Part shown: piece after piece, positions 42,396 to 52,200 of the stretch
Numbering within the stretch: position 1 is the first letter of the stretch
Layout: every line of letters begins with the position of its first letter
Origin: Micromonospora sp. NBC_01699
GTDB taxonomy: Bacteria; Actinomycetota; Actinomycetes; Mycobacteriales; Micromonosporaceae
Direction of reading: 5' to 3'
DNA: 64,000 nt
Assembly (NCBI RefSeq): GCF_036250065.1
Contig: NZ_CP109199.1
Span: 7,748,001 to 7,812,000 of the forward strand
Translations under genes and position numbers: made by a program
Notes under the pieces: generated by a model
Database searches by the model: none
The model's input: only the letters and a program-made list of their open reading frames with translations
What the model was told of the DNA's origin: nothing

Positions 42396-43249
42396 TGCCT
42401 GACCCCGTCCACCCAGCGGTAGAAACCCTGCCCGGACTTCTTGCCCAGCCGGCCCTGCTCGACCATCTCGACCAGCAGCGGCGGCGGCGCGAACCGGTCG
42501 CCGTACGCCGCTTGGAGGGTGCGGGCGATGTCCAGCCGTACGTCCAGCCCCACCAGGTCGGTGAGTTCCAGTGGACCGACCGGGTGCCGATAGCCGAGGG
42601 TCATCGCCTTGTCGATGTCGGCCGCGTTGGCTACCCCGTCGGCCACCATCCGGATCGCCTCCAGGCCGAGTGTGACGCCGAGCCGGGAGGTGGCGAAGCC
42701 GGGCAGGTCGCGTACGACGACGGGGTCTTTGCCCAGCCGGCCGGCGAGGGCGACGGCGGCCGCGGTGGTCTCCTCGGCGGTCGCCGGCCCGACGACGATC
42801 TCGATCAGCGCCATTGCCCAGACCGGGTTGAAGAAGTGCAAACCGATGAAGCGCCCTGCGTCGGGCACCGCGGTAGCCAGCTCGGCGATGGGGATGCTGG
42901 AGGTGTTGGTGGCGAGCAGGGCCGGGTGGCGGGCCGCGGCGGCGGCCAGCACGGCCCGCTTCAGGTCGGGGCGTTCCGGCACGGCCTCGACGATCACGTC
43001 CGGGCCGTCGGCCACCTCGGCCAGGTCGCGCCGGAGCTTCAATCGGGTACGCGCGTCCGCCGCCGCGGGAGCGGTCAGCTTGCCCCGTTCGACCGCCCGG
43101 TTCAGCAGCCCGCCCAGCGCGGTGTCGGCCGCTTCGGCTCGTCCGGCGTCCACCTCGACCAGGTCGACCCGGTACCCGGCGGTGGCCGCGACGTAGGCGA
43201 TGCCGAGCCCCATGGTGCCGGCGCCCACGACAACAAAACGCTCGTTCAT
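42392..43249 (-). CDS. 3-hydroxyacyl-CoA dehydrogenase
   Basis: 285-residue NAD-dependent enzyme, monofunctional FadB2/PaaH type. N-terminal Rossmann motif VVGAGTMGLGIAYVAATAGY, the ATNTSSIPI strand, the catalytic HFFNPVWAMALIEIV histidine and the C-terminal GYRHPVGPLELTDLVGLD domain are all present. First gene of a two-gene operon with the enoyl-CoA hydratase. Confidence 0.94.
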   Translation of the reverse strand: MNERFVVVGAGTMGLGIAYVAATAGYRVDLVEVDAGRAEAADTALGGLLNRAVERGKLTAPAAADARTRLKLRRDLAEVADGPDVIVEAVPERPDLKRAVLAAAAARHPALLATNTSSIPIAELATAVPDAGRFIGLHFFNPVWAMALIEIVVGPATAEETTAAAVALAGRLGKDPVVVRDLPGFATSRLGVTLGLEAIRMVADGVANAADIDKAMTLGYRHPVGPLELTDLVGLDVRLDIARTLQAAYGDRFAPPPLLVEMVEQGRLGKKSGQGFYRWVDGVRQ

Positions 43250-43383
43250 GGTCGCGACCCTATTGCAGTGGGTCGGACGCGCTCTCCGCTGACCCCCGCT
43301 GTCACGATTACCCCATTAGCCGAAAAGAATCACGAATAGGACGATAAGGTGCATTAGCTGGCATACGTGAGGGAAGGCGAGGA

Positions 43384-46300
43384 ATGTCACCAACACCACG
43401 GGTGCGCGCCCTGACCGGCGCACTGGCGCTCGTCCTCACCGTCGCGGCCCTGGTGCTGACGCCCGGCCCCGCCCTCGCGGCCGGTACGACACTGTTCAAC
43501 CAGCCGTTCCACGACAACACCGTCTCCGGCACCGGCCCGGTGTCGATACCGGCGTTGCCCCTGCTCGGCGGCGTCAACGCCGCCTGCCTCTCCGCCGCCG
43601 GCAACACCACCACCGGCCCGTTGCTGAGCTGCCCCACCTCCACCGACCCCCAGGGCGCCGGGAAGCTACGGCTGACCAACGCCACCGGCGGCAAAACCGG
43701 AGGAGTCTTCAGCGCGGCCAGCGTGCCGACCTCGCAGGGCCTGGACATCACCTTCAACACCTACCAGTACGGCGGCACCAGCCCCGGCGCCGACGGACTC
43801 GCCTTCGTACTCGCCGCGGTCGACCCGACCAACCCGATGTCACCGGCCATGCTCGGCCCCAGCGGCGGATCGCTCGGCTACTCGGCGGCGTTCGCCGGTG
43901 TGACCGCCGGACTGTCCAACGGCTACCTCGGCATCGGCATCGACCCCTACGGCAACTTCAGCAACAGCACCTACCAGGGCTCCGGCTGCACCAACCCGGC
44001 GTACATCGGGCCACGGATCCCGGGACAGGTAGTCATCCGTGGACCCGGTCGCCTCGGCGTCGGCTACTGCGGTATCAACAGCACCGCCACCAGCAGCGCC
44101 TCGCCGGCCCTGGCGCTGCGCGCCGCCACCCGGGCGGCCTCCGTCGTACCGGTCGAAGTGGTGATCAACCCGACCGCGTCGTCGTTCACCACCGTCTCCG
44201 GGATCACCGTCCCCGCCGGCGCCTACCGGGTCCGGTTCACCCCCGTCGGTGGGGCAGCGACCACCCTGGCCGGCGCCCTGCCGGTGGTGTCGCCGACCCT
44301 CTATCCGTCGGCGAACTGGCTCAACGCGAACGGCATCCCGAAGCAGCTCGCCTTCGGCTGGGTCGGGTCGACCGGATCGGTGACCGACTTCCACGAGGTC
44401 GACAACGCGGTAGCGGTCACCTTCAACCCGGTCCCCGACCTGAACGTGGCCCAGACCAGCTACACCGGCCCGTCGCCGCAACCCGGCGACCCGGTCAACT
44501 ACACCGTCACCGCCGGTGTGGACCCCGGTGTGAACGAAACCGTACCGGTCTCGGTCACCCAGACCCTGCCGACCGGTGTCGTACCGCTCGGCGCCTTCGG
44601 CACCGGGTGGGTCTGCGGCGCACCATCCGGACAGACGATCACCTGCACCAACGGCAACGGGCCGTTCGCCGCCGGCAGCACCCTGGCACCGATCTCGGTC
44701 GTCGGCATCGTCACCGCCAGTGGGGTCACCCCCGCGCTGATCCAGACCACGACCGTGGCCACCTCCTCCTCCAACGACTCGAACCCCGGATACTCCACCG
44801 CCACCACACCGGTCGCCCCGCCCGCCGCACCGACCGGCGTCACCGTCACCCCGGCGACCAGCCCGATCTCCGGCGGCATCGCGGTCACCGTCGGCGGCAC
44901 CAACCTCACCGGCGCCACCGCCATCGAGATCGGCACCACCGCCGAACTACAGGCCGGTACGCCGGTCGTCCTGCTGCCCTGCGCCGCCGGTCCGGCCGCC
45001 GGCTGCTTCACCGTCAACGGCAACGGCACCCTCGCCATCTCCTCCATGCCCGCCCGATCCACACCGGCCACGGTGAACGTCAGGATCGTCACCCGGGGTG
45101 TCGCCGGGTCGGCGAACTACGTCTACAGCTCCGTCCCGGCCGCGCCCGCCGCGCCGACCGCCACCGCCGGCATCACCAGCGCCACCGTGAGCTGGACCGC
45201 CCCGGCGGACAACGGCAACCCGATCACCGGGTACGTGATCACCCCGATCCGCAACGGGGTGACCCAGCCGACCCAGACCTTCGACGCCTCCACCACCACC
45301 CGCACCCTGACCGGGCTCACCGCGGGTGCGTCGTACACCTTCCGGGTCGCGGCGGTCAACGCCCTGGGCACCGGTGCGACCAGCCCCGCCTCGGCGGCGG
45401 TGGTGCCGTACACGCTGCCGTCGGCGCCCACGATCACCGGCGTCAGCGCCGGCAGCCTCTCCGCCGTACTGGGGTGGAGCGTGCCGGCGAACGGGGGCTC
45501 GGCGATCACGGGTTACCTGGTCACCCCGTACGTCGCCGGGGTGGCGCAGCCGACCCGTACCTTTCCCTCGTCGACCACCAGCCAGACGATCACGGGGTTG
45601 ACCGCCGGCACCACGTACACGTTCCGGGTTGCCGCGACCAACGCCGCCGGCACCGGTCCGGCCTCCGCCGCGTCCGCTCCGGTGACCGTCAACGCGGCGC
45701 CGACCCTGGCGTTCCCCGCACCACCGCTCGGCGAGGTCGGTGCCGCCTACAGCGACCAACTGACCGTCACCGGCGGTACGGCACCGTTCACCTGGACGAT
45801 CAGCACCGGCGCCCTACCGGCCGGACTGACCCTCGACCCGACCACCGGCCTGCTCTCCGGCACCCCCACCACCGCCGGCAGCTACCCGTTCACGGTCAGC
45901 ATCACCGACGCCAGCGCACTGAGCGCCACCCGGGACGTCACCCTGGTCATCGCCGCCGCGCCGACGCTGACCTTCCCCCCGCCACCGGCCGGCAAGGCGT
46001 ACGACGCCTACAGCTACCAGCTCACCGTCACCGGCGGTACGGCACCGTTCACCTGGACGATCAGCACCGGAGCCCTACCGGCCGGACTGACCCTCGACCC
46101 GACCACCGGCCTGCTCTCCGGCACCCCCACCACCGCCGGCAGCTACCCGTTCACGGTCAGGGTCACCGACTCGTTCGGACAAACTGACAGTCGACCGGTC
46201 ACGCTGGTGATCGCCCCGCTCGGTGGCCTGTCGATCAGCGCGCCGGACGTCGCCACCCTGGGCGTCGTACACATCACCACCGGTGTGATCTCCGGGCAGC

Positions 46301-46638
46301 TCGGCCTGGTCACCGTGACCGACGATCGGGGGCCGGCGTCCGGCAACTGGATCGCGACCGTCTCGATCACGGACTTCACCACCGATCCGGGCTCCGGCGG
46401 CGCGCCGATCCCGCACGACGCAGTCAGCTACTCGTCCGGCCCGGCGCTGGTGACGACCGGGATCGGCACGTTCGTGCCGCAGCCGGGCGCTGAGCTGGAC
46501 GTGCCCCGTACGGCCGCCGAGTGGCACGGTCAGGCCGGCGCCAACTCGGCCTCCTGGAACCCGACCATCGTGGTGACGTACCCGCCGAGCGTGGTGGCGG
46601 GTGCCTACTCCGCGGTGGTGACGCACTCGGTGGCCTGA
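43384..46638 (+). CDS. Large secreted protein with lectin-like, FN3 and Ig-like domains
   Basis: 1,084 residues with a signal peptide (1 to about 32, ALAA). Order: an L-type-lectin-like beta-sandwich (about 33-355, including GADGLAFVLAA); a DUF11-like segment (about 360-475); an IPT/TIG-like domain (about 480-580); two FN3 domains (about 582-675 and 678-770); two putative-Ig (He_PIG) domains (about 775-860 and 862-945) that are nearly identical in DNA; a C-terminal WxL-like region (about 950-1084). There is no sortase motif or membrane anchor. It may bind polysaccharide or act as an adhesin. It is flanked by the two Asp-rich repeat genes. Confidence 0.82.
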   Translation: MSPTPRVRALTGALALVLTVAALVLTPGPALAAGTTLFNQPFHDNTVSGTGPVSIPALPLLGGVNAACLSAAGNTTTGPLLSCPTSTDPQGAGKLRLTNATGGKTGGVFSAASVPTSQGLDITFNTYQYGGTSPGADGLAFVLAAVDPTNPMSPAMLGPSGGSLGYSAAFAGVTAGLSNGYLGIGIDPYGNFSNSTYQGSGCTNPAYIGPRIPGQVVIRGPGRLGVGYCGINSTATSSASPALALRAATRAASVVPVEVVINPTASSFTTVSGITVPAGAYRVRFTPVGGAATTLAGALPVVSPTLYPSANWLNANGIPKQLAFGWVGSTGSVTDFHEVDNAVAVTFNPVPDLNVAQTSYTGPSPQPGDPVNYTVTAGVDPGVNETVPVSVTQTLPTGVVPLGAFGTGWVCGAPSGQTITCTNGNGPFAAGSTLAPISVVGIVTASGVTPALIQTTTVATSSSNDSNPGYSTATTPVAPPAAPTGVTVTPATSPISGGIAVTVGGTNLTGATAIEIGTTAELQAGTPVVLLPCAAGPAAGCFTVNGNGTLAISSMPARSTPATVNVRIVTRGVAGSANYVYSSVPAAPAAPTATAGITSATVSWTAPADNGNPITGYVITPIRNGVTQPTQTFDASTTTRTLTGLTAGASYTFRVAAVNALGTGATSPASAAVVPYTLPSAPTITGVSAGSLSAVLGWSVPANGGSAITGYLVTPYVAGVAQPTRTFPSSTTSQTITGLTAGTTYTFRVAATNAAGTGPASAASAPVTVNAAPTLAFPAPPLGEVGAAYSDQLTVTGGTAPFTWTISTGALPAGLTLDPTTGLLSGTPTTAGSYPFTVSITDASALSATRDVTLVIAAAPTLTFPPPPAGKAYDAYSYQLTVTGGTAPFTWTISTGALPAGLTLDPTTGLLSGTPTTAGSYPFTVRVTDSFGQTDSRPVTLVIAPLGGLSISAPDVATLGVVHITTGVISGQLGLVTVTDDRGPASGNWIATVSITDFTTDPGSGGAPIPHDAVSYSSGPALVTTGIGTFVPQPGAELDVPRTAAEWHGQAGANSASWNPTIVVTYPPSVVAGAYSAVVTHSVA
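45763..46160 (+). repeat. Near-identical 137-bp direct repeat encoding Ig-like domains
   Basis: Bases 45763-45899 and 46024-46160 differ at a single position and are offset by 261 bp (87 codons). They encode the core of the two He_PIG domains. The DNA identity exceeds that of the surrounding domain sequence, pointing to recent duplication or gene conversion. Confidence 0.9.
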
Positions 46639-46764
46639 CGTCTCCCACGGCCGGCGCTCCGGGGGAGCCGGCGATGGTGCCGCCGCCGCTAGCGTATGCG
46701 GGGCCGCGGTTCTGGGTACTGCGGACGAGCACGCCTCAGTCAGCCGGAGAAAGGGCTTCCCTTC

Positions 46765-47373
46765 ATGAGCGAGTCGCAGGCAACCACCGAGCCGCAGGAG
46801 ATCGTCGAGACGCGGGGCGACGAGCGGGTCGACCTGATCCGCGCGGACACCAACAACGACGGCAAGGTCGACCTCTGGGTGGCCGACACCGACGGCGACG
46901 GCAAGGCTGACCTGTTCCAGTTCGACACCACCGGTGACGGCACGGTGGACATCACCATGGTCGACCTGGACGAGGACGGTACGCCGGACGAGGTGGTCGA
47001 CGGCGACGGTGGCCACCCGCCGACCCGGCACCGCCGACCGTCACGGTCTGACCGCCGGGTCACCGGCTTCCGACCGCAGGTCACCGGCTTCCGATTCCAG
47101 CGGAAAGGGCCCTGCCCGACGCGATCGTGCGCCGGTCGGGGCCTTTTCCGGGTACGGGTCAGGCTCGGGCAGTCGGGGCCGACTCCCCTACGCCGACTCC
47201 GCCGACGGCCGGATGGCGTCCGGCGGGACGGTCGCGGTCAGCCACACCCCGTTGTCGCTGCGATAGAACTCGTGCCCCCGGGCGGCCAGCTTCGCCGCGT
47301 CGACGACCAGCACCGACACCGCCCCGCCCCGGCGCCGACCGACCGTCACCGCCGTCGCCACGTCGACCGATAG
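46765..47373 (+). CDS. Asp-rich repeat protein with doubtful C-terminal half
   Basis: The first 80 residues are a short version of the 13-residue-repeat protein: RVDLIRADTNNDGKVDLWV, DTDGDGKADLFQF, DTTGDGTVDITMV, DLDEDGTPDEVVD. After DGDGGH the frame turns Arg/Pro-rich, runs through a terminator-like hairpin (47101-47150) and overlaps kptA antisense for 186 bases. In another frame the same DNA gives a short Pro-rich tail ending at a TGA at 47049-47051, so a frameshift (biological or in the sequence) is likely. The true product probably has about 85-95 residues. Confidence 0.6.
   Translation: MSESQATTEPQEIVETRGDERVDLIRADTNNDGKVDLWVADTDGDGKADLFQFDTTGDGTVDITMVDLDEDGTPDEVVDGDGGHPPTRHRRPSRSDRRVTGFRPQVTGFRFQRKGPCPTRSCAGRGLFRVRVRLGQSGPTPLRRLRRRPDGVRRDGRGQPHPVVAAIELVPPGGQLRRVDDQHRHRPAPAPTDRHRRRHVDR
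47101..47150 (+). terminator. Hairpin terminator after the short Asp-rich gene
   Basis: CGGAAAGGGCCC...GAC (47101-47120) pairs imperfectly with GTCGGGGCCTTTTCCG (47135-47150). It lies between the Asp-rich repeats and the convergent kptA and probably works both ways. Confidence 0.6.
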
Positions 47374-47763
47374 GTGTACGTGATGCCGCCGCCCCGGCCG
47401 CAGCCCCTGCGCCAGGATCGCCGGTACGTTGACCGTGCCGGTGCCGTGGTAGAGCAGCTCGGGCGGGGTGACCGGGGTCAGCGCCAGATCCACCGCCACC
47501 CGCGCCGAATGCCCCTGACTGGCCCGGATCCACGCCACCCCGTCCGGTGCCGTACGCACCGCAAAGCGCTGCTTGTCGTTGCCGGCCACCACGGCGTCCA
47601 GGTCCTCCGGCGTGATCCGCCGGCCGTGCCGGGACAGCGCGGCGAGCAGGTCCGGCACCGGCACCCAGCCGTTGGCGTCCAGCGTCAGCCCCACGCTCTC
47701 CGGCGCGTGCCGCAGCACCCGGGACATCCGCTTGCTGACCGTACGCAGCTCGGCCGGCTCCAT
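47188..47763 (-). CDS. kptA: RNA 2'-phosphotransferase (KptA/Tpt1 family)
   Basis: 191-residue enzyme that removes an internal RNA 2'-phosphate by ADP-ribosyl transfer from NAD. Family motifs: SKRMSRVLRHAPESVGLTLDANGWV, RASQGHS, LLYHGTGTVNVPAILAQGL and RRHHVHLSVD; these supply the conserved Arg-His-Arg-Arg residues. Its ATG overlaps the methyltransferase stop by one base (TGATG). In bacteria there is no intron-splicing pathway of the yeast type, so the physiological RNA substrate is unknown; RNA repair is one suggestion. Confidence 0.93.
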   Translation of the reverse strand: MEPAELRTVSKRMSRVLRHAPESVGLTLDANGWVPVPDLLAALSRHGRRITPEDLDAVVAGNDKQRFAVRTAPDGVAWIRASQGHSARVAVDLALTPVTPPELLYHGTGTVNVPAILAQGLRPGRRHHVHLSVDVATAVTVGRRRGGAVSVLVVDAAKLAARGHEFYRSDNGVWLTATVPPDAIRPSAESA

Positions 47764-48542
47764 CAGCCCACCAACCGCAGCGTGGCCAGGTAGTACGGGG
47801 CGTCCGCGTCGTCCACGTCGACCAGCCGCCAGGCGCTGCCCCGGATCAGCTCACCCAGTTCGTCGGGCGTACAGACCAGGTAGTCGAACCAGGGTGTGCC
47901 GAGTTCCCGGTACCGCAGCCGCAGCCGCAACTGTCCGCCGAGCCGCCCCCGGGCCCGGTTGCGCTCGTGGTAACCGGTGTGCACCGGGTCGGTGGTGCCG
48001 TACGGGTCGGTGCCGTGCGCGATGATCTCGGCACCCGGATTCGCCAGGGCGGCCAGCGCGGCGAGGAACGCCGGTGCCCGGTCCCGCCCCTCGATCAGCC
48101 CGAGGTTGTTGCCGAGCAGCAGGAAGGTGTCGAACCGGTGCCGGTTGGTGGCGTACTCGTCGACGGTACCGAGCACCAGGTCCCGTACGCCCCGCTTGCG
48201 GGCGACCCGGATCGCGCCCGGTGAGATGTCCAGCCCGGTCACGGGGACCTCGCGATCCTGTAACTCCAGGGCGATCCGGCCGGCACCGACACCGATGTCG
48301 AGCACCCGGCCCCGGACCCGCCCGACCGCCCGGTGGTCGTACGGCTGCCAGTCGGCCGGCCCGTCGAGGTAGTGGGCGGCCGGGGCGCCGTTGATCAGAC
48401 CGTCGTCGCGTTCGATGATCTCGACGACCGGGCGGGGCAACCGGCCCCCGACCAGGGGACGTGGCCCGACTCCGGTCGCCACCGCGAGCGTGTCCCGCAG
48501 CAGCTCGCCGAAGACGTCGCCGACCTGCGGCTCTCCCACCAT
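47763..48542 (-). CDS. Class I SAM-dependent methyltransferase
   Basis: About 259 residues. The SAM-binding motif I is VLDIGVGAGRIALEL, followed by VTGLDISPGAIRVARKRG and a motif IV region FDTFLLLGNNLGLIEG. C-terminal strands end YYLATLRL. The N-terminal 60 residues (VGEPQVGDVFGELLRDTLAV...) are an unassigned cap. ATG 48542 is used; in-frame GTGs upstream would overlap the divergent PPOX gene's promoter. Coupled to kptA. Substrate unknown. Confidence 0.85.
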   Translation of the reverse strand: MVGEPQVGDVFGELLRDTLAVATGVGPRPLVGGRLPRPVVEIIERDDGLINGAPAAHYLDGPADWQPYDHRAVGRVRGRVLDIGVGAGRIALELQDREVPVTGLDISPGAIRVARKRGVRDLVLGTVDEYATNRHRFDTFLLLGNNLGLIEGRDRAPAFLAALAALANPGAEIIAHGTDPYGTTDPVHTGYHERNRARGRLGGQLRLRLRYRELGTPWFDYLVCTPDELGELIRGSAWRLVDVDDADAPYYLATLRLVG

Positions 48543-48594
48543 GGGGTAGACGGTATCCGTCACGCGGCGGCGCACATCGTCGTACCCTGCGAGG

Positions 48595-48972
48595 GTGACC
48601 AACCTCGATCTCCTCGTCGGCGGAAAGTACGTGCTGCTCACCACCTTCCGCCGGGACGGCCGACCGGTCGGCACCCCGGTCTGGGTGGTCCGCGACGGTG
48701 ACGCGCTCGCGGTCTGGACCGCCGCGGGCAGCGGCAAGGTCAAGCGGATCCGGCGGTCCGGACGGGTGACCGTGGCGCCGTGCGACGTACGCGGCCGGCC
48801 GACCGGCGAGGCGGTGCCCGGACAGGCGGTGCTCACCGACCGGGCCGGCGCCGGACGGATCCAGGAGTTGCTCCGGCACAAGTACGGCCTGCTCGGCCGG
48901 CTGACCCTGCTCGGCTCCCGGCTGCGCCGGGGTGCCGACGGCACGGTCTGTGTCCGGATCACCCTGACCTGA
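48595..48972 (+). CDS. PPOX-class F420-dependent oxidoreductase-like protein
   Basis: 125-residue split-barrel protein. LLTTFRRDGRPVGTPVWVVRDGDALAVWT, SGKVKRIRRSGRVTVAPCDVRG and LLRHKYGLLGR are typical of the small F420/flavin-binding PPOX subgroup of actinobacteria. GTG 48595 follows GCGAGG. Divergent from the methyltransferase with about 50 bp between starts. Substrate unknown. Confidence 0.85.
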   Translation: MTNLDLLVGGKYVLLTTFRRDGRPVGTPVWVVRDGDALAVWTAAGSGKVKRIRRSGRVTVAPCDVRGRPTGEAVPGQAVLTDRAGAGRIQELLRHKYGLLGRLTLLGSRLRRGADGTVCVRITLT

Positions 48973-49206
48973 CGAGCCGGTCACGCTGCGGATCGCAGCC
49001 GATCGACCCGCCCCGACGAGCGGGTAGCCTTGCGCTCCGCCGCAACACAACGGGTGGATCTCGATTAGGTATTCGTCACGTCACGAACCGCCGGCTCGAA
49101 AGATTTCTGACGATCCCTGCGAACCTTTCCGACCCCCTCGCCGATCAGGAGCGGTGAGGGGCGGTCGAACACGTCGCCCGGACGGGTGACGAGGGGACGC
49201 GGTGGA

Positions 49207-52200
49207 ATGAGGCTGGTGCTACGGCGCGCCCGTGCGGTGAAGGGCCTGCTACTCGCGGCGACCGGGGCGACCCTGATCGCCGCCGCGCTGCTCACCGGCC
49301 TCGCCGGCTACAGCCGGCAGGTCGTCGACACCGGCACCGCCAACGCCATCGACTCGGCCGACCCGCAGGAACGCTCGATGCTCGTCCGGGGCTCGACCGG
49401 TGGCTCGCCGGACGCCCTGCGGGACCGGGACGCGGCCCTGCGGGAGAAGGTGTCCGGCGGCGTCGCCGGCCTGCCCGCGCCGGTCTCGGCCGCCGGGTAC
49501 GCCGCCGGGCGGCAACTCTCCGGCCCGGTCGGCGAGGCGGTGCCCGACGACGACGGGATCGTCTTCGGTTCGGTGGTGTTCCTCGACGGCCTGCCCGAGC
49601 AGGCCGAACTCAGCGCCGGTCGGTGGCCGCAGCCGGGCGGCAGCCCGGTCCAGACCGCGCTCGCCGAACCGGTCGCCGAGATCCTGGGCGTGACCGTCGG
49701 CGACCGGATCCCGGTCACCGACCGGGTCACCGGTCGGGTCAGCGACCTCACCGTCGCCGGCATCTGGCACCCACGGGACCCGCAGGCCCCCTACTGGCGG
49801 CTCACGCCCGAGGTCACCGACGGGCATGTACCACAGTCGTCCACGTACGGGCCGCTGGTCGTGGACCGGGCCGACTTCGTCGCCCACTTCGCCACCAACG
49901 CCAGTGCCGCCTGGCTGGTCGAGCCGCAACTCGTCGGCGCGACCGTGGACCAGCTGAGCCGGCTCGCCGAGACCGTCGACCGGCTCACCACCGAACTGCC
50001 GCAAGCCGCCGGGCTCGGCACCTCCGGGCTGATGACCACCAGCCTCGACCGGTTGGCCGAACGACTCGAACGCGCCAACCTGGTCGGCCGATCCGCACTC
50101 GTCACCCCGATGCTCCTGGTCATCGTGCTCGGCGGGTACGCGCTGGTGCTGGTCGCCGTACTCCTGGTGGAGCAGCGCCGGGGCGAGAACTCGCTGCTGA
50201 GGGCCCGGGGCGCGGCCCGCAACCAGCTCGCCGGCCTGGCCGTACGGGAAGCCACGCTGATGGTCCTGCCGGCCGCCCTGCTCGCCCCGCTGCTGGCCAC
50301 CGAGGGCCTGCGGCTGGCCGACCGGGTGCCGATGCTGGCGGCGGTGGGGCTCCGGTTCGACTCCTCGCCGGCACCGCTGAGCTGGCTGGTGGCGGGGCTC
50401 GCCGCCGCCGGCTGCGCGCTGGCGATCATCGGCCCCTCGGTACGCCGCAGCGGAACGTACGTCGCCGAGCTGGCCAGCCGCTCCCGGCCCAGCCGCCGCG
50501 CGGTCGCCCAGCGGGCCGGTGTCGACCTGGCCCTGATCGCCCTCGCGGTGCTCGGCTGGCTGCAACTGCGGCAGTACTCCTCACCGCTGGCCGGTTCCCG
50601 CAGCGGGAACCAGCTGGGCATCGACCCGCTGCTCGCCGCCACCCCGACGCTCGGCGTACTGGCCGGTGCGGTGCTCGCACTGCGGGTGCTGCCGCCACTG
50701 ACCCGGCTGGCCGAGCGGTACGTCGAACGCAAGCCGTGGACCGCCACCATGTTCGGCACCTGGCAGGCCGGTCGGCGACCGCACGCCGGCCCGGTCCTGC
50801 TGCTCGCCCTCGCCGTCGCGGTCAGCACCCTGGCCTGGTGCCTGGCCAGCACCTCCGAGCGGTCGCTGGTCGACCAGGCCACCCACGGGGTCGGCAGTGA
50901 CCTGCGGCTGGTGGAGATGGAGGGCTTCCCGCCCGCCGGACGCACGGAGGCGCTCGCCGGCCTGCCCGGCGTACGCGAGGTGCTGCCGGCGTGGCGGGAG
51001 AGCCTGCGGCTCGGCCCGGCCGCCGAACCGGCGTCGCTGGTCGCCATCGACACCGCCGCCGGGGCGGACGTGGTCCGGATCCGGGACGACCTGGTCGGCG
51101 GCGGCTCGGGCGCGGAGCTGCTCCGGCAGGTCGCCGCGCAGCGGGTGGAGGCGCCGTACACCGAACTGCCGGCCGGTGCCCGGAAGCTCTCCGGCGTGGT
51201 CCGTACGACCGTCGGGCAGTCCCCGTACTCGGACGAGATCCGGACCGCCGCCGTCCTTGTCGAGCCGACCGGTGACTATCGCCGGGTGCCGCTGGGTGCC
51301 AGCCGCAACGGTGCGCCGCTGCGGTTCTCCGTCGACCTGCCGGTCGGCACCTCGCCGGCCCGGCTGGCCGGGTTCGTCACCGACGCGATCGGCCAGAGCG
51401 GCATGCGGCTCGACTGGACGCTCACCGAGCTCACCGCCGGTCCGGGTGGCACCGCCGGCACCCCGGTCGATCTGACCGTCGGCGGCGGCTGGCGGACCAT
51501 GGACCAACTCGACCGGGAGGGTACGGCGTCCGCCAACGTCGGCACCATGGCCACCCGGTACGACGTCGAGAACAACAACTCCCGCTGGGGCAGTTCGACG
51601 GTACGGATGGCGCTGGTCCGTACCGCCGGCACCGGCCCGATCCCGGTGCTGGCCACCCCGCCCGCGCTGGCCGCGCTGCGCCTCGACGTCGGCGGCGTGA
51701 CCGGCCTCCCGCTCGGGCTGGCGGACGCCCAGATCAAGATCGTCGGTACGGTCGACTCGATCCCCGGGGACACCGAACCGGCCGCGCTCCTGACCGACCT
51801 GCCCTCGCTGAGCGCCCGGTTCTTCCACGATCACGGCATCCTCCGGACGAACGAGGAGTGGTGGGTCGGCACCGACCCGGCGCAGCCGACGGCGACCGCG
51901 CGGGCCGCGGCGCAGCTCGGCGGCCTGCGGGTGCTCGACCGGCAGGCGATCGCCGACCAGGTCGACCCGTACGGGGTGGGTGCGCGGGGGGCGTTGTTCG
52001 CCGCCGCCCTGGGGGCGCTGCTGCTCGCCGCGGTCGGCATCGCCGTCGACGTGAGCGCCACCGCCCGGCGCCGGGTCAACGAGCTGGCGGTCCTGCACAC
52101 GCTCGGCGCCGGGCACCGGCTGCTGGCCCGGTCGCTCATCGCCGAACAGGCGTTTCTCTCCGGGATCGGGGTGCTGGTCGGCCTCGGGGTCGGGGTCGGG

